From an uncultured bacterium (GTDB lineage: Bacteria; Bacillota; Clostridia; Lachnospirales; Lachnospiraceae), in contig CAMFGH010000002.1 of the NCBI GenBank assembly GCA_945949875.1, forward strand, positions 36,968 through 100,967: a DNA stretch of 64,000 bases, read 5' to 3'. Positions 9,993 to 19,121 of the stretch are shown in pieces. The position numbers and the translations under genes were made by a program. Position 1 is the first letter of the stretch; the number at the start of each line of letters is the position of its first letter. The notes under the pieces are model-generated. The model worked only from the letters and a program-made list of their open reading frames with translations, was not told where the DNA came from and searched no databases.

Positions 9993-10063
9993 TTCAAATG
10001 CATGACCTCTGCAATCTATTAATATTTCTTTTTGAACATAGTTGATTTGATTATATCATTTTT

Positions 10064-11788
10064 CTAGAACTGTGCAAAGTATCCATCTAAATAGTTCAGC
10101 CTTTCCCGCACATAATCCTCCAGCATAGTCAGATCTGTTTCGTTATCCACCTCCGGCCATTTTTGACTTTCTCTTTCAAAAGCTCCCGACTGTACCAGAA
10201 CATTCCTATTTTCCTGCATGATCCGGATGATATGCTCCTCAGAGAGTATGTCTTTCCGATAGCTTTGCCACTTCCTTTTCAGCAGTTCTGCACTTCCACC
10301 TACATTTTGTCTGAAATAATCCTCTAATACAGGCTCTACATAATTGACACTTGTGTCAGCATTAAATTGCAGATAATTATGTTCCGGATCATAGGCATAG
10401 CAATCCCCAAAGGTAAAATTCATATCCCAGGGAATGGTAACCATCTTATACCCGGAAACATTTCCGGCCGGTGTGGCAGCTACATAGGTATTTTTCAGAT
10501 AATTATCATATCCCGCCACTGCCTGTATATAAATCAGGTAATCAGCCAGATTATCCGGGTAAGTCATATCTGCATACAATCCCATATCCGGTGCCCAATA
10601 TTTTGCAGACAAATATATCTTCATGGGTTCCCATAAAGGTTCCACGGTTACAAAATCCTCCGGATACCGGATTCGAATGGGATAGCACACTTCGTAGTTC
10701 TGCTCAACCGATGCCTGGATATCCTCGGCCGAGGGCATTTCCCAATCCAGTATTTTATAGAGAACATCCTCGCCCCCCAGTCCCAGCGTATCTTCATTGA
10801 TGGGAAGCATCATTCCATACAGTCCCAGATACTCTCCGTCCAGGATCACCTCGCAGTACTCCATCTCTGCTCCGGATTCATCGAATTCATAATCCTGTCC
10901 GGCAATCTCCTTCCAAATTTCCAGTGAAGTTTTATCCCGTATCTTGGAAACATCACTATACATCGCATTCAGTTTCCATTTTTCACTGCTTTCCATACCA
11001 AACAGAGAGGTACTGACACCTTGCTCCTGTTCATCCAGCAATTTGAGGGCATAACTTTTCTTGGAAAAGACAGAGGATGTCTGTCCTCTCTCATGATAAC
11101 AAATTCCTCTTTTTAAGATTTGATAAGGCTTTGTGGCCTGAAAAATCGTCACATTCCCATAGTATCTGGTTTCCGAATTATACACATAATCATCGATCTC
11201 TTCGATGGGATATTCTCTTGGTTCTTCCCGGGATGTGGTGATTGCCACAACCGGCAGTCCGGTCAATACCAGTCCCGCCTGCTGATAAGCATCTCCTGTA
11301 TAAAAGATGACCCGGAATTCATGTCCTTCCCTTACTGCATCCTTCAGCTTTTCGATTCTATCCTTTTCCTCCTGGTCCGGCGCATTTACACTCTTTTGCT
11401 TTCCATTCGTCTCCCCGGTCAGATACTCATCTTCGCATATTGCAAATCCCTTCAACTGTCCATAAAAATCAAGGCTGTCGGGAAAATACCAGTCGTTAGA
11501 ATCATTCATACAAACAGACAAGTAAAATCGATTCTCTTCTTTTACATAGGGTAATTCATACCCGGAAATAAACAGCCCACCCTGACTATCCTGCAATAAA
11601 GTCTGCGAAGCCCTTCTCTGTTCTGCAATCTGTTCCCACTGCCCTTTTTCTACCGCATAGTCCCACAAATTCTTACTTTTTTCCCCGGAAAGAGCACAGA
11701 TATACACTGCAGCCAGAAGCATCAGGCTGAAAAGCAGTACGACACCATATTTATCTTTGCCTTTTTTAATCTGCTGTAAAGTAATCAT
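10064..11788 (-). CDS. CotH-family atypical kinase-like protein
   Basis: 574 aa with an N-terminal membrane anchor or signal sequence (hydrophobic residues ~14-32), so most of the protein should lie outside the membrane. The CotH kinase domain occupies roughly residues 190-520: KKSYALKL near its start, a GYDNYLKNTY segment that carries the catalytic-loop type D/N residues, and TIPWDMNFTFGD as the metal-binding D-x-[DN] segment. CotH of Bacillus phosphorylates spore coat proteins; relatives in Clostridia are often non-spore surface proteins. It overlaps the next CotH gene by 23 nt and is a clear paralogue of it. The substrate may be a surface protein or glycan (inference). Confidence 0.85.
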   Translation of the reverse strand: MITLQQIKKGKDKYGVVLLFSLMLLAAVYICALSGEKSKNLWDYAVEKGQWEQIAEQRRASQTLLQDSQGGLFISGYELPYVKEENRFYLSVCMNDSNDWYFPDSLDFYGQLKGFAICEDEYLTGETNGKQKSVNAPDQEEKDRIEKLKDAVREGHEFRVIFYTGDAYQQAGLVLTGLPVVAITTSREEPREYPIEEIDDYVYNSETRYYGNVTIFQATKPYQILKRGICYHERGQTSSVFSKKSYALKLLDEQEQGVSTSLFGMESSEKWKLNAMYSDVSKIRDKTSLEIWKEIAGQDYEFDESGAEMEYCEVILDGEYLGLYGMMLPINEDTLGLGGEDVLYKILDWEMPSAEDIQASVEQNYEVCYPIRIRYPEDFVTVEPLWEPMKIYLSAKYWAPDMGLYADMTYPDNLADYLIYIQAVAGYDNYLKNTYVAATPAGNVSGYKMVTIPWDMNFTFGDCYAYDPEHNYLQFNADTSVNYVEPVLEDYFRQNVGGSAELLKRKWQSYRKDILSEEHIIRIMQENRNVLVQSGAFERESQKWPEVDNETDLTMLEDYVRERLNYLDGYFAQF

Positions 11789-13544
11789 CCAGGAACGCCA
11801 TTCTCTCTTTCTGATATTCCATTATTTTTGTCAGATCACTGGTATGACCAAATTCAGGCCACTTTTCTTCATCTCGTGCAAATGCACCGGATGATACCAG
11901 GTAATCCATATTATCCTGCATGATGCCAAATATATGTTCATCACTCAGGATATTCTGTCTATAGTTTTCCCACTTTTCAATCAGTCTGTCTTTTTCGCCA
12001 TGTTCATTATTAATAAATAGCTGTCTGGTCACACCTTCTGTATAGATAACCGAGGTATCCGGATTAAATTTTGTTTTCCCGATATCCATATTGTTATCAA
12101 AAATATTCCCAAAAGTATTATCCAAATCCCAGGGCAGTGTGATCATCTTATAGCTACCATCTTCCTGCTGATCCGCCACCATATAGGTGTTTTTTCGAGC
12201 ATTATCAGAAGCGGTTACCGTCTCCAAAAAGATGGTAAAGTCAATCAAATTATCCAGTTCAACAGACTCATAATAATCCGGAAAACTGGTGTGCCACAGG
12301 GAAACATCCAGGTAATGCTTCATCGGCTCCCAGGCCTGTTCCACGGATATTTCATCCAAATCCGGATACCGCATTCGGATGGGATAGCAAACCGGATATT
12401 CCTGCTCAACAGAAGCCTCAATCTCATCTTTCGCAGGCATCTCTGCCTGAATGATCTTATACAGGATATCCTCATCCTCCAGGCCCAGCGATGTTTCATC
12501 AAAGGTCTTAATCAGAAGATACAGTCCCCTGTATTCTCCATCCATAATCAGTTCGCAATACTCGGCCGCCGATGTATATTCCCGGAAGCCTTCCGCTGTT
12601 TCTGCCATTTCTGCCCAAAGCTGCCAGGCTGTCTTTTCCCGAATCTTATACTGATCTGCCGGAATAGACAGCAGTTTCCATTTCGAGCTAAAGCCCAGCT
12701 GGAAAAGAGATTCTGTGACTTTCTTTTCGTCTTCGTCGATCAGTTTCAGTGCATATCCCTTTTTGTCAAAGCCTGCAGAAGTAGCTCCTCTGCCATGATA
12801 ACAGACCTGATGCTGCAGGATCCGGTAATTTTTCTCCGGTATCTTTTCCTGAATCTTCTCCTGTATCTTCGCCCCCAGTTTTCCCGATAGGGCAGCTGCC
12901 GTAGAATTTCTCATTTCCGGCGCAGTATAAGTACCTGAACTGCCATCTGCATTATATATAGTGATATTTCCATAATATCTGGTATCAGAGTTGAACACAA
13001 AATTATCGATATCATCTTCGGTATAATCCGGCTCTCTGGAGTACTTTGTATCAATGGAAACAATGGGCATTCCTGTTGCCACCAGATTGGTCAAAGCATA
13101 TTCCTCACCCTTTTTCAAAAGGGCCCGGAAAACATGCCCCTCTTCTATAGCGCTTTTCTTATCCCCTAAATATTCATCTTCCAGGAGATAAAGCTTTACT
13201 TTATCGGAATTGGTGGTAAGAATACCTTCCCAGCCATCCACATCTATATTTTGTGATACATAATACCGATTTCTGGACACGTCATGGGGCAGCATCACAC
13301 CATTTAACATCAAATCCACCTGGTGGGTATTGATCATGGAAGAATTTCCCGTACATTCCTTCATGATCTCCTGTTCTTCCTCTTCTGAAATAATATTCAC
13401 TTCCCATGCGATTGCCAGCTCCTGCGCATGAAAATTCACTCTGATCACAAGAAACAGCAAAAATGTCACCGCAATGACTCTTCCATATTTCAGGTGCAGA
13501 TACCATCTTCGCATCTTTATCTGCCTAAACTTTTCCTTGTCCAT
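11766..13544 (-). CDS. CotH-family atypical kinase-like protein
   Basis: 592 aa paralogue of the downstream CotH gene, with the same order: basic N-terminus and membrane helix (residues ~19-35), an extracytoplasmic region with an insert rich in Gln/Lys (about residues 225-245), then the CotH kinase domain with KKGYALKL, a TASDNARKNTY segment and TLPWDLDNTFGN as the metal-binding D-x-D. The ATG at 13544 has GGGG only 3 nt upstream, so an internal start at 13514 (MRRWYLHLK) is possible. It is divergent from the third CotH gene with only about 75 nt between starts, so a shared control region is likely. Confidence 0.85.
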   Translation of the reverse strand: MDKEKFRQIKMRRWYLHLKYGRVIAVTFLLFLVIRVNFHAQELAIAWEVNIISEEEEQEIMKECTGNSSMINTHQVDLMLNGVMLPHDVSRNRYYVSQNIDVDGWEGILTTNSDKVKLYLLEDEYLGDKKSAIEEGHVFRALLKKGEEYALTNLVATGMPIVSIDTKYSREPDYTEDDIDNFVFNSDTRYYGNITIYNADGSSGTYTAPEMRNSTAAALSGKLGAKIQEKIQEKIPEKNYRILQHQVCYHGRGATSAGFDKKGYALKLIDEDEKKVTESLFQLGFSSKWKLLSIPADQYKIREKTAWQLWAEMAETAEGFREYTSAAEYCELIMDGEYRGLYLLIKTFDETSLGLEDEDILYKIIQAEMPAKDEIEASVEQEYPVCYPIRMRYPDLDEISVEQAWEPMKHYLDVSLWHTSFPDYYESVELDNLIDFTIFLETVTASDNARKNTYMVADQQEDGSYKMITLPWDLDNTFGNIFDNNMDIGKTKFNPDTSVIYTEGVTRQLFINNEHGEKDRLIEKWENYRQNILSDEHIFGIMQDNMDYLVSSGAFARDEEKWPEFGHTSDLTKIMEYQKERMAFLDDYFTAD

Positions 13545-13607
13545 TTACCCCAAAATTCCTCACCAAATGTTTTTTCATTTTTCATACAAAATATGTTCCA
13601 TATGGAT

Positions 13608-13613
13608 TATAAT
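13608..13613 (+). promoter_or_regulatory. Perfect -10 box TATAAT, possible leaderless start
   Basis: TATAAT lies 7 nt before the ATG at 13621, so transcription would start at or next to that A. No ribosome site precedes the ATG. The -35 region is weak (TACAAA at 13585-13590, 17-nt spacer). This suggests a leaderless mRNA, but could be chance in AT-rich sequence. Confidence 0.4.
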
Positions 13614-13620
13614 GTACAGT

Positions 13621-16107
13621 ATGAGTAAAAAAGCAATTTCACCAAAATGGAAATCCTTAATTTTATACTGCATATGTTTTGTGTTCTCCGCAGGACTTCT
13701 ACTTTACGCCGGTCTCACGTTTTTGTCTTCCGGTAATCTGTCTTTCGGGAATTCTGCCGCGGACACTTCAGAATATGGTTATACCATCAGCCATGATAGC
13801 GGTTTTTACAAGCGTACCATTCATGTAAAAATCCGTTCTCTTGCAGAAGGTGACATATATTATACCACAGATGGCTCCGAACCTTCCAGTAGCTCTTCTT
13901 CATCTGTAAAATATGAAAAGCCCATCACCTTTTCCTCTTCCGGTACGGAATCCTGCCATGTATTAAAGTTCCGCTTATATCCGGCAGCGGGACAGCCTTC
14001 TCAGGTCTTTGAGTATACTTATTTTGTGGGATATTTTGTAGACGATCGTTATTCTACCTATGTGGTCAGTATCTCCGGTGACCCGGATGGTCTGTTCGGC
14101 TATGAAAATGGTATTTTTGTTCCGGGGAAACTCCGGGATGACTATCTGGCCAGGCATCCTGAGATTACGGAAGCTTACAATCTGGACCCCGCCAACTACA
14201 ATCTGAGTGGTCCGGAATCGGAACGGGAAGTCCATATGAAAATGTTTGATCAAAATGGCAATCTTATGCTTTCCCAAAGCTGCGGACTTCGGATTTTCGG
14301 AAACTTTTCCAGAGGGAAGGAACAGAAATCCTTCCAGCTGTTTTCCAGAAACCGTTATGATCAGTATGGCAAGTTTGATTTAAGTCTGTTTCCTGCTCTG
14401 ACTAATGATGTGGATGGCACTATGCTGGGGAAAGATAACCGTCTGGTTTTCCGAAACAGCGGGAATGATTTTGGCCAGGCTTTCATACGGGATACTTTGA
14501 TTCAGGAACTGGCCGGGAAGCAGGGCTTTCCCATGTCTACGCCATATGTCCCTGCATCCGTTTATATCAATGGAGAATATTATGGTTTTTACTGGGTAAA
14601 AGAACCCTTCAATAATGGCCAGATGGAAGAATTATATGGGGATTACAACGGAACCTTTGAACGGGTCTCCATCAACGAATTCTACAAAACAGCAGAAGAT
14701 CCTTCTGAACTGCTGGCAGAGGAATATCAGGAATTTTATGACCGTTTTGCAGAAGCGGATATGACCGATGATGCTGTTTTTGAGCAGCTGCAAAACTACA
14801 TGGACCTGGATAATTATATTACCTATTATGCCATGGAACTGTATATTGCCAACAAAGACTGGCCTTACAACAATGTCCGTGCCTACCGCTATGTGGCGGA
14901 AGATGATGTTTATACACCGGGTACGGTTTTTGACGGTAAATACCGCTATTTATTCTTTGATACCGATTATGGTTTTGGACTCAGCGATGACGTGCCCGGA
15001 TTTTCGGTAGAGGAAGACAACATCAGCGTTTTATTAAACAATGTCCAGTCCCCTCTGTTCTGCAACCTGATGGCACGCCGGGACTGTCGCGAAAAATTTG
15101 TAACCGCCATGTGTGATCTGATGAATTACGGATTTTCTCCGGCCAGCGTGGAGGCTTCCCTTACCAATCTTGCCAAGCAGCGCGATACGGAATTGTCTTA
15201 CTATGTGGACCGCCTTCTGTCCGACCATCTGACTATGGAAGAGGTACAGGCTGCAACCGGTGAGATACTGGCCTTTTCCCAGAACAGACCCACCTATATG
15301 CATAGCTTTCTGCAAAATGACTATGCCATGTTTTATCCCTATACTTTGCAGGTCAATGCACCGGAGGATGTGCAGATCTCTGTAAATGGTATTGAGGATG
15401 TACAACAATCTGTTCAGAAAGATGAGAATGCACAGGCATCCACAAATGGAAGCACAGATGCCGGCTATGCGTTTCAGGGAAATTACTATGCAGATTGTTC
15501 CCTGACTTTAAAGGCTGTTGTCAATGAAGGCCACACCTTCTCCCATTGGCAGATTGGCGGCCGGATTTATGAGGAACCGGAAATCACCCTGTCCTCTGAA
15601 GAAATCAAAGAGCTCCTCTGCCAGGTGGCAGAAAATAACCTCTCCGAAATTCCCACAGGAGAAAACGGGGAGTCTGTGCTGACTTGTCTGGGCACCCTGC
15701 CGGTTACCATGGTAGAAACCGATAATACCGATTATCATGTACCTACCCTTGTTCAGCTTCATGTAAAAGGGGATCTGGATACCGTGGAACTATGCAACCT
15801 TTCTGACCATGAAATATCTCTGACGGGACTTTATCTCAGCGATCAGGGCGAGGAACTGAAAAGCACCGGCATGCCACGGAAAAAACTGGCTCCCGGTGAA
15901 ACCATTACCATGTACGGTTCCAACAATGTGCTGGGGCATTCCAGTGGTGCCAGGCTGAATTTCAGCCTGCGCAAAGAAGAAACCTTATATTTATCCGATG
16001 AAAATGGCACCATCCTGGAATCCATAAAGATCCCGGATATGACCAGAGAGGATACTTTTTATACCAAGAATCTTTATACAGGAAAATGGAAAGAAACTTT
16101 AGAATAA
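13621..16107 (+). CDS. CotH-family protein with chitobiase-like and lamin-tail-like domains
   Basis: 828 aa from the ATG at 13621. Longer in-frame starts run into the divergent gene and lack a signal-like N-terminus, whereas this one gives MSKKAISPKWK followed by a membrane helix. Next comes a short beta domain of the chitobiase C-terminal type (YYTTDGSEPSS, YEKPI), then the CotH kinase domain: ELYIANKDWPYNNVRAYRY carries the catalytic D and N, and FFDTDYGFG the metal-binding D-x-D-x-G-F-G. The C-terminal ~100 residues resemble a lamin-tail fold (LCNLSDHEISLTGLYLSD). It is a secreted, membrane-tethered phosphotransferase candidate. It is one of only four plus-strand genes I accept in the window. 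Confidence 0.87.
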   Translation: MSKKAISPKWKSLILYCICFVFSAGLLLYAGLTFLSSGNLSFGNSAADTSEYGYTISHDSGFYKRTIHVKIRSLAEGDIYYTTDGSEPSSSSSSSVKYEKPITFSSSGTESCHVLKFRLYPAAGQPSQVFEYTYFVGYFVDDRYSTYVVSISGDPDGLFGYENGIFVPGKLRDDYLARHPEITEAYNLDPANYNLSGPESEREVHMKMFDQNGNLMLSQSCGLRIFGNFSRGKEQKSFQLFSRNRYDQYGKFDLSLFPALTNDVDGTMLGKDNRLVFRNSGNDFGQAFIRDTLIQELAGKQGFPMSTPYVPASVYINGEYYGFYWVKEPFNNGQMEELYGDYNGTFERVSINEFYKTAEDPSELLAEEYQEFYDRFAEADMTDDAVFEQLQNYMDLDNYITYYAMELYIANKDWPYNNVRAYRYVAEDDVYTPGTVFDGKYRYLFFDTDYGFGLSDDVPGFSVEEDNISVLLNNVQSPLFCNLMARRDCREKFVTAMCDLMNYGFSPASVEASLTNLAKQRDTELSYYVDRLLSDHLTMEEVQAATGEILAFSQNRPTYMHSFLQNDYAMFYPYTLQVNAPEDVQISVNGIEDVQQSVQKDENAQASTNGSTDAGYAFQGNYYADCSLTLKAVVNEGHTFSHWQIGGRIYEEPEITLSSEEIKELLCQVAENNLSEIPTGENGESVLTCLGTLPVTMVETDNTDYHVPTLVQLHVKGDLDTVELCNLSDHEISLTGLYLSDQGEELKSTGMPRKKLAPGETITMYGSNNVLGHSSGARLNFSLRKEETLYLSDENGTILESIKIPDMTREDTFYTKNLYTGKWKETLE

Positions 16108-16110
16108 AAG

Positions 16111-16170
16111 AACGCATCATACAGCGAAAGAACATTTCATACCATCAATAAACGCATCATACTATTGAAG
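16111..16170 (+). repeat. Three 20-bp phased repeats upstream of the PseC-like gene
   Basis: AACGCATCATAC begins at 16111 and again at 16151, with a diverged copy AACATTTCATAC at 16131, so the unit recurs every 20 bp. Spacing near two helical turns, just upstream of a likely promoter and start, suggests an operator array, but it could be a decayed minisatellite like others in the island. Confidence 0.6.
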
Positions 16171-16205
16171 TTGTATCAAAAGATACTATGTAAGGAGGAT
16201 AAACA

Positions 16206-17399
16206 ATGAGTACATTAGCAATACATGGAGGCACTCCGGTTTCCCCGGAACCTATTTTTTACGGACATCAATACATTGATGATGCTGATATTCAGGCAGT
16301 CTCTGCGGTTTTAAAGAGTGATTATTTAACCTGTGGACCTGCCATCACTGCTCTGGAATCCAAACTTTGTGAGATTACAGGCGCAAAATACGCTGTGGCA
16401 GTATCCAACTGTACCGCAGCTCTTCACATTGCATGCATGGCAGCAGGCATTGGCCCTGGGGATGAAGTGATCACTTCCCCGATTACTTTTGCTGCTTCCG
16501 CCAACTGTGCATTATACTGTGGTGCCACGCCGGTCTTTGCCGATATCGATCCGGATACCTACAATATCGATCCCGACTCCATGGAAGCCCATATCACCGA
16601 AAAAACCAAAGCAGTCATCCCGGTTCACTATACCGGCCAGGCTGTCCGTCATGACGAGATCGCTGCGATCTGTAAAAAACATGGTCTTATTCTGATCGAA
16701 GATGCTGCTCATGCCATTGGCACCAAGTACAAGGGCATTCCAGTAGGTAGTCTGGCTGACATGACCTGTTTCTCCTTCCATCCGGTAAAAACAGTTACCA
16801 GTGGTGAAGGCGGTGCAGTCACCACCAACGATGAAGAACTGTATAGAAAACTCTGTCTGGCAAGAAGCCATGGTATCACCCGGGATGAATCCCTCATGGT
16901 ACATCCCACCGGCGAACCCTGGTACTATGAAATGGTAAATCTGGGTTACAATTACCGTATGACCGATATCCAGGCTGCCCTGCTTTCCAGCCAGCTGGAT
17001 AAGCTTACTCTTTTCTCAAACCGCAGAAAAGAGATTGTAAAGCGCTATAATGAAGCATTTTCCTCTGTGGATGGCATCATTGTTCAAAAAGAAATACCGG
17101 AATCAGATTCTACCAGACACCTGTATGTGATTCGAATCGATACGGATGTGCTAAGCTGCGACAGGCGTACCTTCTTCCAGGCACTTGCTGCAGAAAATAT
17201 ACGCTGCCAGGTTCACTACATTCCGGTTTACTGGCATCCTCATTATGAAAAAATGGGGTATCAGAAAGGCCTCTGCCCCAATGCAGAATATGTCTATGAG
17301 CGGATCATCAGTCTGCCGCTTTATTATGCATTATCGGATGAGCAGGTAGGATATGTGATTGAAGCAGTGAAGAAAATTGCAGAGTATTATAGAAAGTAA
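16206..17399 (+). CDS. pseC: UDP-4-amino-4,6-dideoxy-N-acetyl-beta-L-altrosamine transaminase (PseC-like)
   Basis: 397 aa PLP-dependent aminotransferase of the DegT/DnrJ/EryC1/StrS family. The opening (FYGHQYIDDADIQAV, KSDYLTCGP) is characteristic of PseC, which aminates the 4-keto sugar made by PseB. The PLP lysine is K195 in CFSFHPVKTVTSGEGGA, and the cofactor-binding IEDAAHAIG lies before it. A strong ribosome site (aaggagg) sits about 7 nt upstream. It is on the plus strand, 11 kb from its PseB-like partner on the other strand, which is unusual since pseB and pseC are often adjacent. The later pseudaminate enzymes (PseH, PseG, PseI, PseF) are not in the window. A two-copy hairpin element follows the stop. 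Confidence 0.9.
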   Translation: MSTLAIHGGTPVSPEPIFYGHQYIDDADIQAVSAVLKSDYLTCGPAITALESKLCEITGAKYAVAVSNCTAALHIACMAAGIGPGDEVITSPITFAASANCALYCGATPVFADIDPDTYNIDPDSMEAHITEKTKAVIPVHYTGQAVRHDEIAAICKKHGLILIEDAAHAIGTKYKGIPVGSLADMTCFSFHPVKTVTSGEGGAVTTNDEELYRKLCLARSHGITRDESLMVHPTGEPWYYEMVNLGYNYRMTDIQAALLSSQLDKLTLFSNRRKEIVKRYNEAFSSVDGIIVQKEIPESDSTRHLYVIRIDTDVLSCDRRTFFQALAAENIRCQVHYIPVYWHPHYEKMGYQKGLCPNAEYVYERIISLPLYYALSDEQVGYVIEAVKKIAEYYRK

Positions 17400-17400
17400 G

Positions 17401-17496
17401 AAAAAAGAGTCTTGGAAGTTGCAAGGCATATAAGGCGCCCCAAAAGTCAAACTTTTTGGTGCGCCTCAATATTGCCATTCCCATGACTCTTTTTAT
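17401..17496. terminator. ~95-nt stem-loop, copy 1 (likely bidirectional terminator)
   Basis: The outer arms AAAAAGAGTC and GACTCTTTTT give a U-run on both strands. The inner arms AGGCGC-CC-AAAA and TTTTT-GG-GCGCCT close an apical stem of about 14 bp, with internal loops between. It begins two bases after the PseC-like stop. An almost identical copy occurs at 17868-17963. The length and internal loops exceed those of a simple terminator, so a structured RNA or REP-like repeat is possible. Confidence 0.7.
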
Positions 17497-17645
17497 CTTA
17501 TCATGGGGATTCAATATAATTTGTCACTTCACATGACCTTTTTTCTTATCCCATCATGGGGATTTACTATAATTTGTCATTTCACATGACCTTTTTTCTT
17601 ATCCCATCATGGGGATTTACTATGACTTGTTATTTCACATCATAC
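17497..17645. repeat. 53-bp tandem repeat, about 2.8 copies
   Basis: The landmark TCATGGGGAT begins at 17501, 17554 and 17607, giving an exact 53-bp period. Each unit continues with (T/C)A(A/T)-AT-ACTTGT or TTTGTCA, TTCACATGACC and a T-run. No open frame spans it. It lies between the two stem-loop copies. The remainder of the 17646-17867 gap is AT-rich with short CACAT/ATGTG inverted repeats and no gene that I can support. Confidence 0.75.
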
Positions 17646-17867
17646 CTCATCATGTGAAAAATGAATAATTGCTATTACACACTACATTTTCTTTCACCTT
17701 TCTCATGGGAAACAAAAAAACTTACTATTTCACATCATAGTTAGTATTATCCATCATGTGTATATAATATAAGCAGCCATTTCCCATCACATCAGCCAAT
17801 TATCACCACGATATCAAGGAATAATCATGTCTACTCAGGGCTAAGCATGTCTAACCATGTATTAAGC

Positions 17868-17963
17868 AAAAAAGAGTCTTGGAAGTTACAAGGCATCTAA
17901 GGCGCCCCAAAAGTCAAACTTTTTGGTGCGCCTCAATATTGCCATTCCCATGACTCTTTTTAT
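17868..17963. terminator. ~95-nt stem-loop, copy 2 (likely bidirectional terminator)
   Basis: Same orientation as copy 1 and 467 bp from it; I see two substitutions (ttgcaagg to ttacaagg, gcatataagg to gcatctaagg), both outside the apical stem. It lies past the stop of the minus-strand aldo/keto reductase gene, so it could end transcription from that side. The near identity points to recent duplication or to selection on the structure. Confidence 0.7.
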
Positions 17964-18009
17964 ATGACACTTTTTATATAACTTTTTTATATGACTTTTT
18001 TATATGACT
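17957..18009. repeat. 13-bp tandem repeat, four copies
   Basis: The unit TTTTTATATGACT is repeated four times (the first copy is 14 bp), ending one base before the stop codon complement of the aldo/keto reductase gene at 18011. It overlaps the tail of stem-loop copy 2. Confidence 0.75.
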
Positions 18010-18010
18010 C

Positions 18011-19036
18011 TTATACCTGAACTTCTCCGCTCAGCACTTTTTTATAATCCTCATAGTTCTTTTCCAAAAGCGTCGGTGTATCCAGTCCATACGGACAGTG
18101 CTGCTTACACTTTCCACAGTGCAGACACTGCTCGATCCGTTTCATTTTCTCCTGCCATTCTTCTGTGAGCCATGCCTTAGATGGTGCACGACGAAGCATC
18201 AGGGACATACGGGCCGAGTTATTGATCTCGATTCCCACCGGACAGGGCATACAATATCCGCATCCGCGACAGAATTCCCCGCACAGTTCCTCACGGTCCC
18301 TGTCTATGGCAGCCTGTCTCTCCGGTGTCATTTCCGGCGGATTATCGATAAAGGAGATAAAATCATCCAATTCCTTTTCCCGTTGCACGCCCCAGATTGG
18401 CAGCACATTATCAAACTGAGACTGGAATGCATAAGCCAGACTGGCATCGGTAATCAGTCCTCCGGAAAGGGCTTTCATAGCGATAAAACCCATATCCTTT
18501 TCCCGGCACTGCTTCACCAGAGAAAGCTCCTGTTCTCCGGATATGTAGCAGAACGGGAACTGCAGTGTTTCATACAAACCGGAATCAATCGCTTCCTGGG
18601 CCACCCCCAACCTATGGTTTGTGATGCCGATATGCCGAATCTTTCCCTGTCTTTTTGCTTCCAGAGCAGCATCATATAATCCGTCTGCTCCGCCCGGTTT
18701 TGGGCAGAATGCAGGATTATGGAACTGATAGATATCGATATAGTCGGTTCTCAGATTGGTCAGAGAAGTCTCCAAATCCTTCCAGAATCCCTCTGCATCA
18801 GTTGCTCCGGTTTTGGTTGCAATATATACCTGATCACGGATTCCGTCCAGTGCCTCTCCCAATTTCACTTCGCTATCAGAGTACATTCTTGCTGTGTCGA
18901 AAAATGTGATTCCTGCATGAAAGGCTTTTCGCACCAGATAAACCGCATCCTCTGTAGAGATTCTTTGAATCGGCAGTGCACCAAAGCCATTCTTATTTAC
19001 TGTAATCTTTGTACTTCCAAGTGTTACTGTTGTCAT
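18011..19036 (-). CDS. Aldo/keto reductase with C-terminal 4Fe-4S domain
   Basis: 341 aa. Residues 1-~225 form the AKR TIM barrel: FFDTARMYSDSE carries the catalytic D and Y, ATKTG the lysine and QFHN the histidine. The C-terminal third has two ferredoxin-like clusters, CGYCMPCPVGIEI and CLHCGKCKQHCPYG, each with the CxxCxxC...CP pattern. Such fused AKR-ferredoxin proteins are common in Clostridia and are thought to couple carbonyl reduction to electron carriers; the physiological substrate is unknown. It is convergent with the PseC-like gene, with the repeat-rich 611-nt spacer between. It may have no part in glycan synthesis. Confidence 0.9.
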   Translation of the reverse strand: MTTVTLGSTKITVNKNGFGALPIQRISTEDAVYLVRKAFHAGITFFDTARMYSDSEVKLGEALDGIRDQVYIATKTGATDAEGFWKDLETSLTNLRTDYIDIYQFHNPAFCPKPGGADGLYDAALEAKRQGKIRHIGITNHRLGVAQEAIDSGLYETLQFPFCYISGEQELSLVKQCREKDMGFIAMKALSGGLITDASLAYAFQSQFDNVLPIWGVQREKELDDFISFIDNPPEMTPERQAAIDRDREELCGEFCRGCGYCMPCPVGIEINNSARMSLMLRRAPSKAWLTEEWQEKMKRIEQCLHCGKCKQHCPYGLDTPTLLEKNYEDYKKVLSGEVQV

Positions 19037-19121
19037 ACCACTTTTTCCTCCATTTATTCTACTCTATCATACACATATACTTCCGCAACATTTGCATACT
19101 CTGCTGCGGTATTTCCATGTT

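Noticed and set aside
13474-13620. N-terminal extension of the third CotH gene
   Set aside because: Overlaps the divergent CotH gene, and the ATG at 13621 gives a normal basic N-terminus plus membrane helix.
17401-18009. CRISPR array or attachment site
   Set aside because: The repeats are either tandem without spacers or only two hairpin copies, and no integrase or cas gene is nearby.
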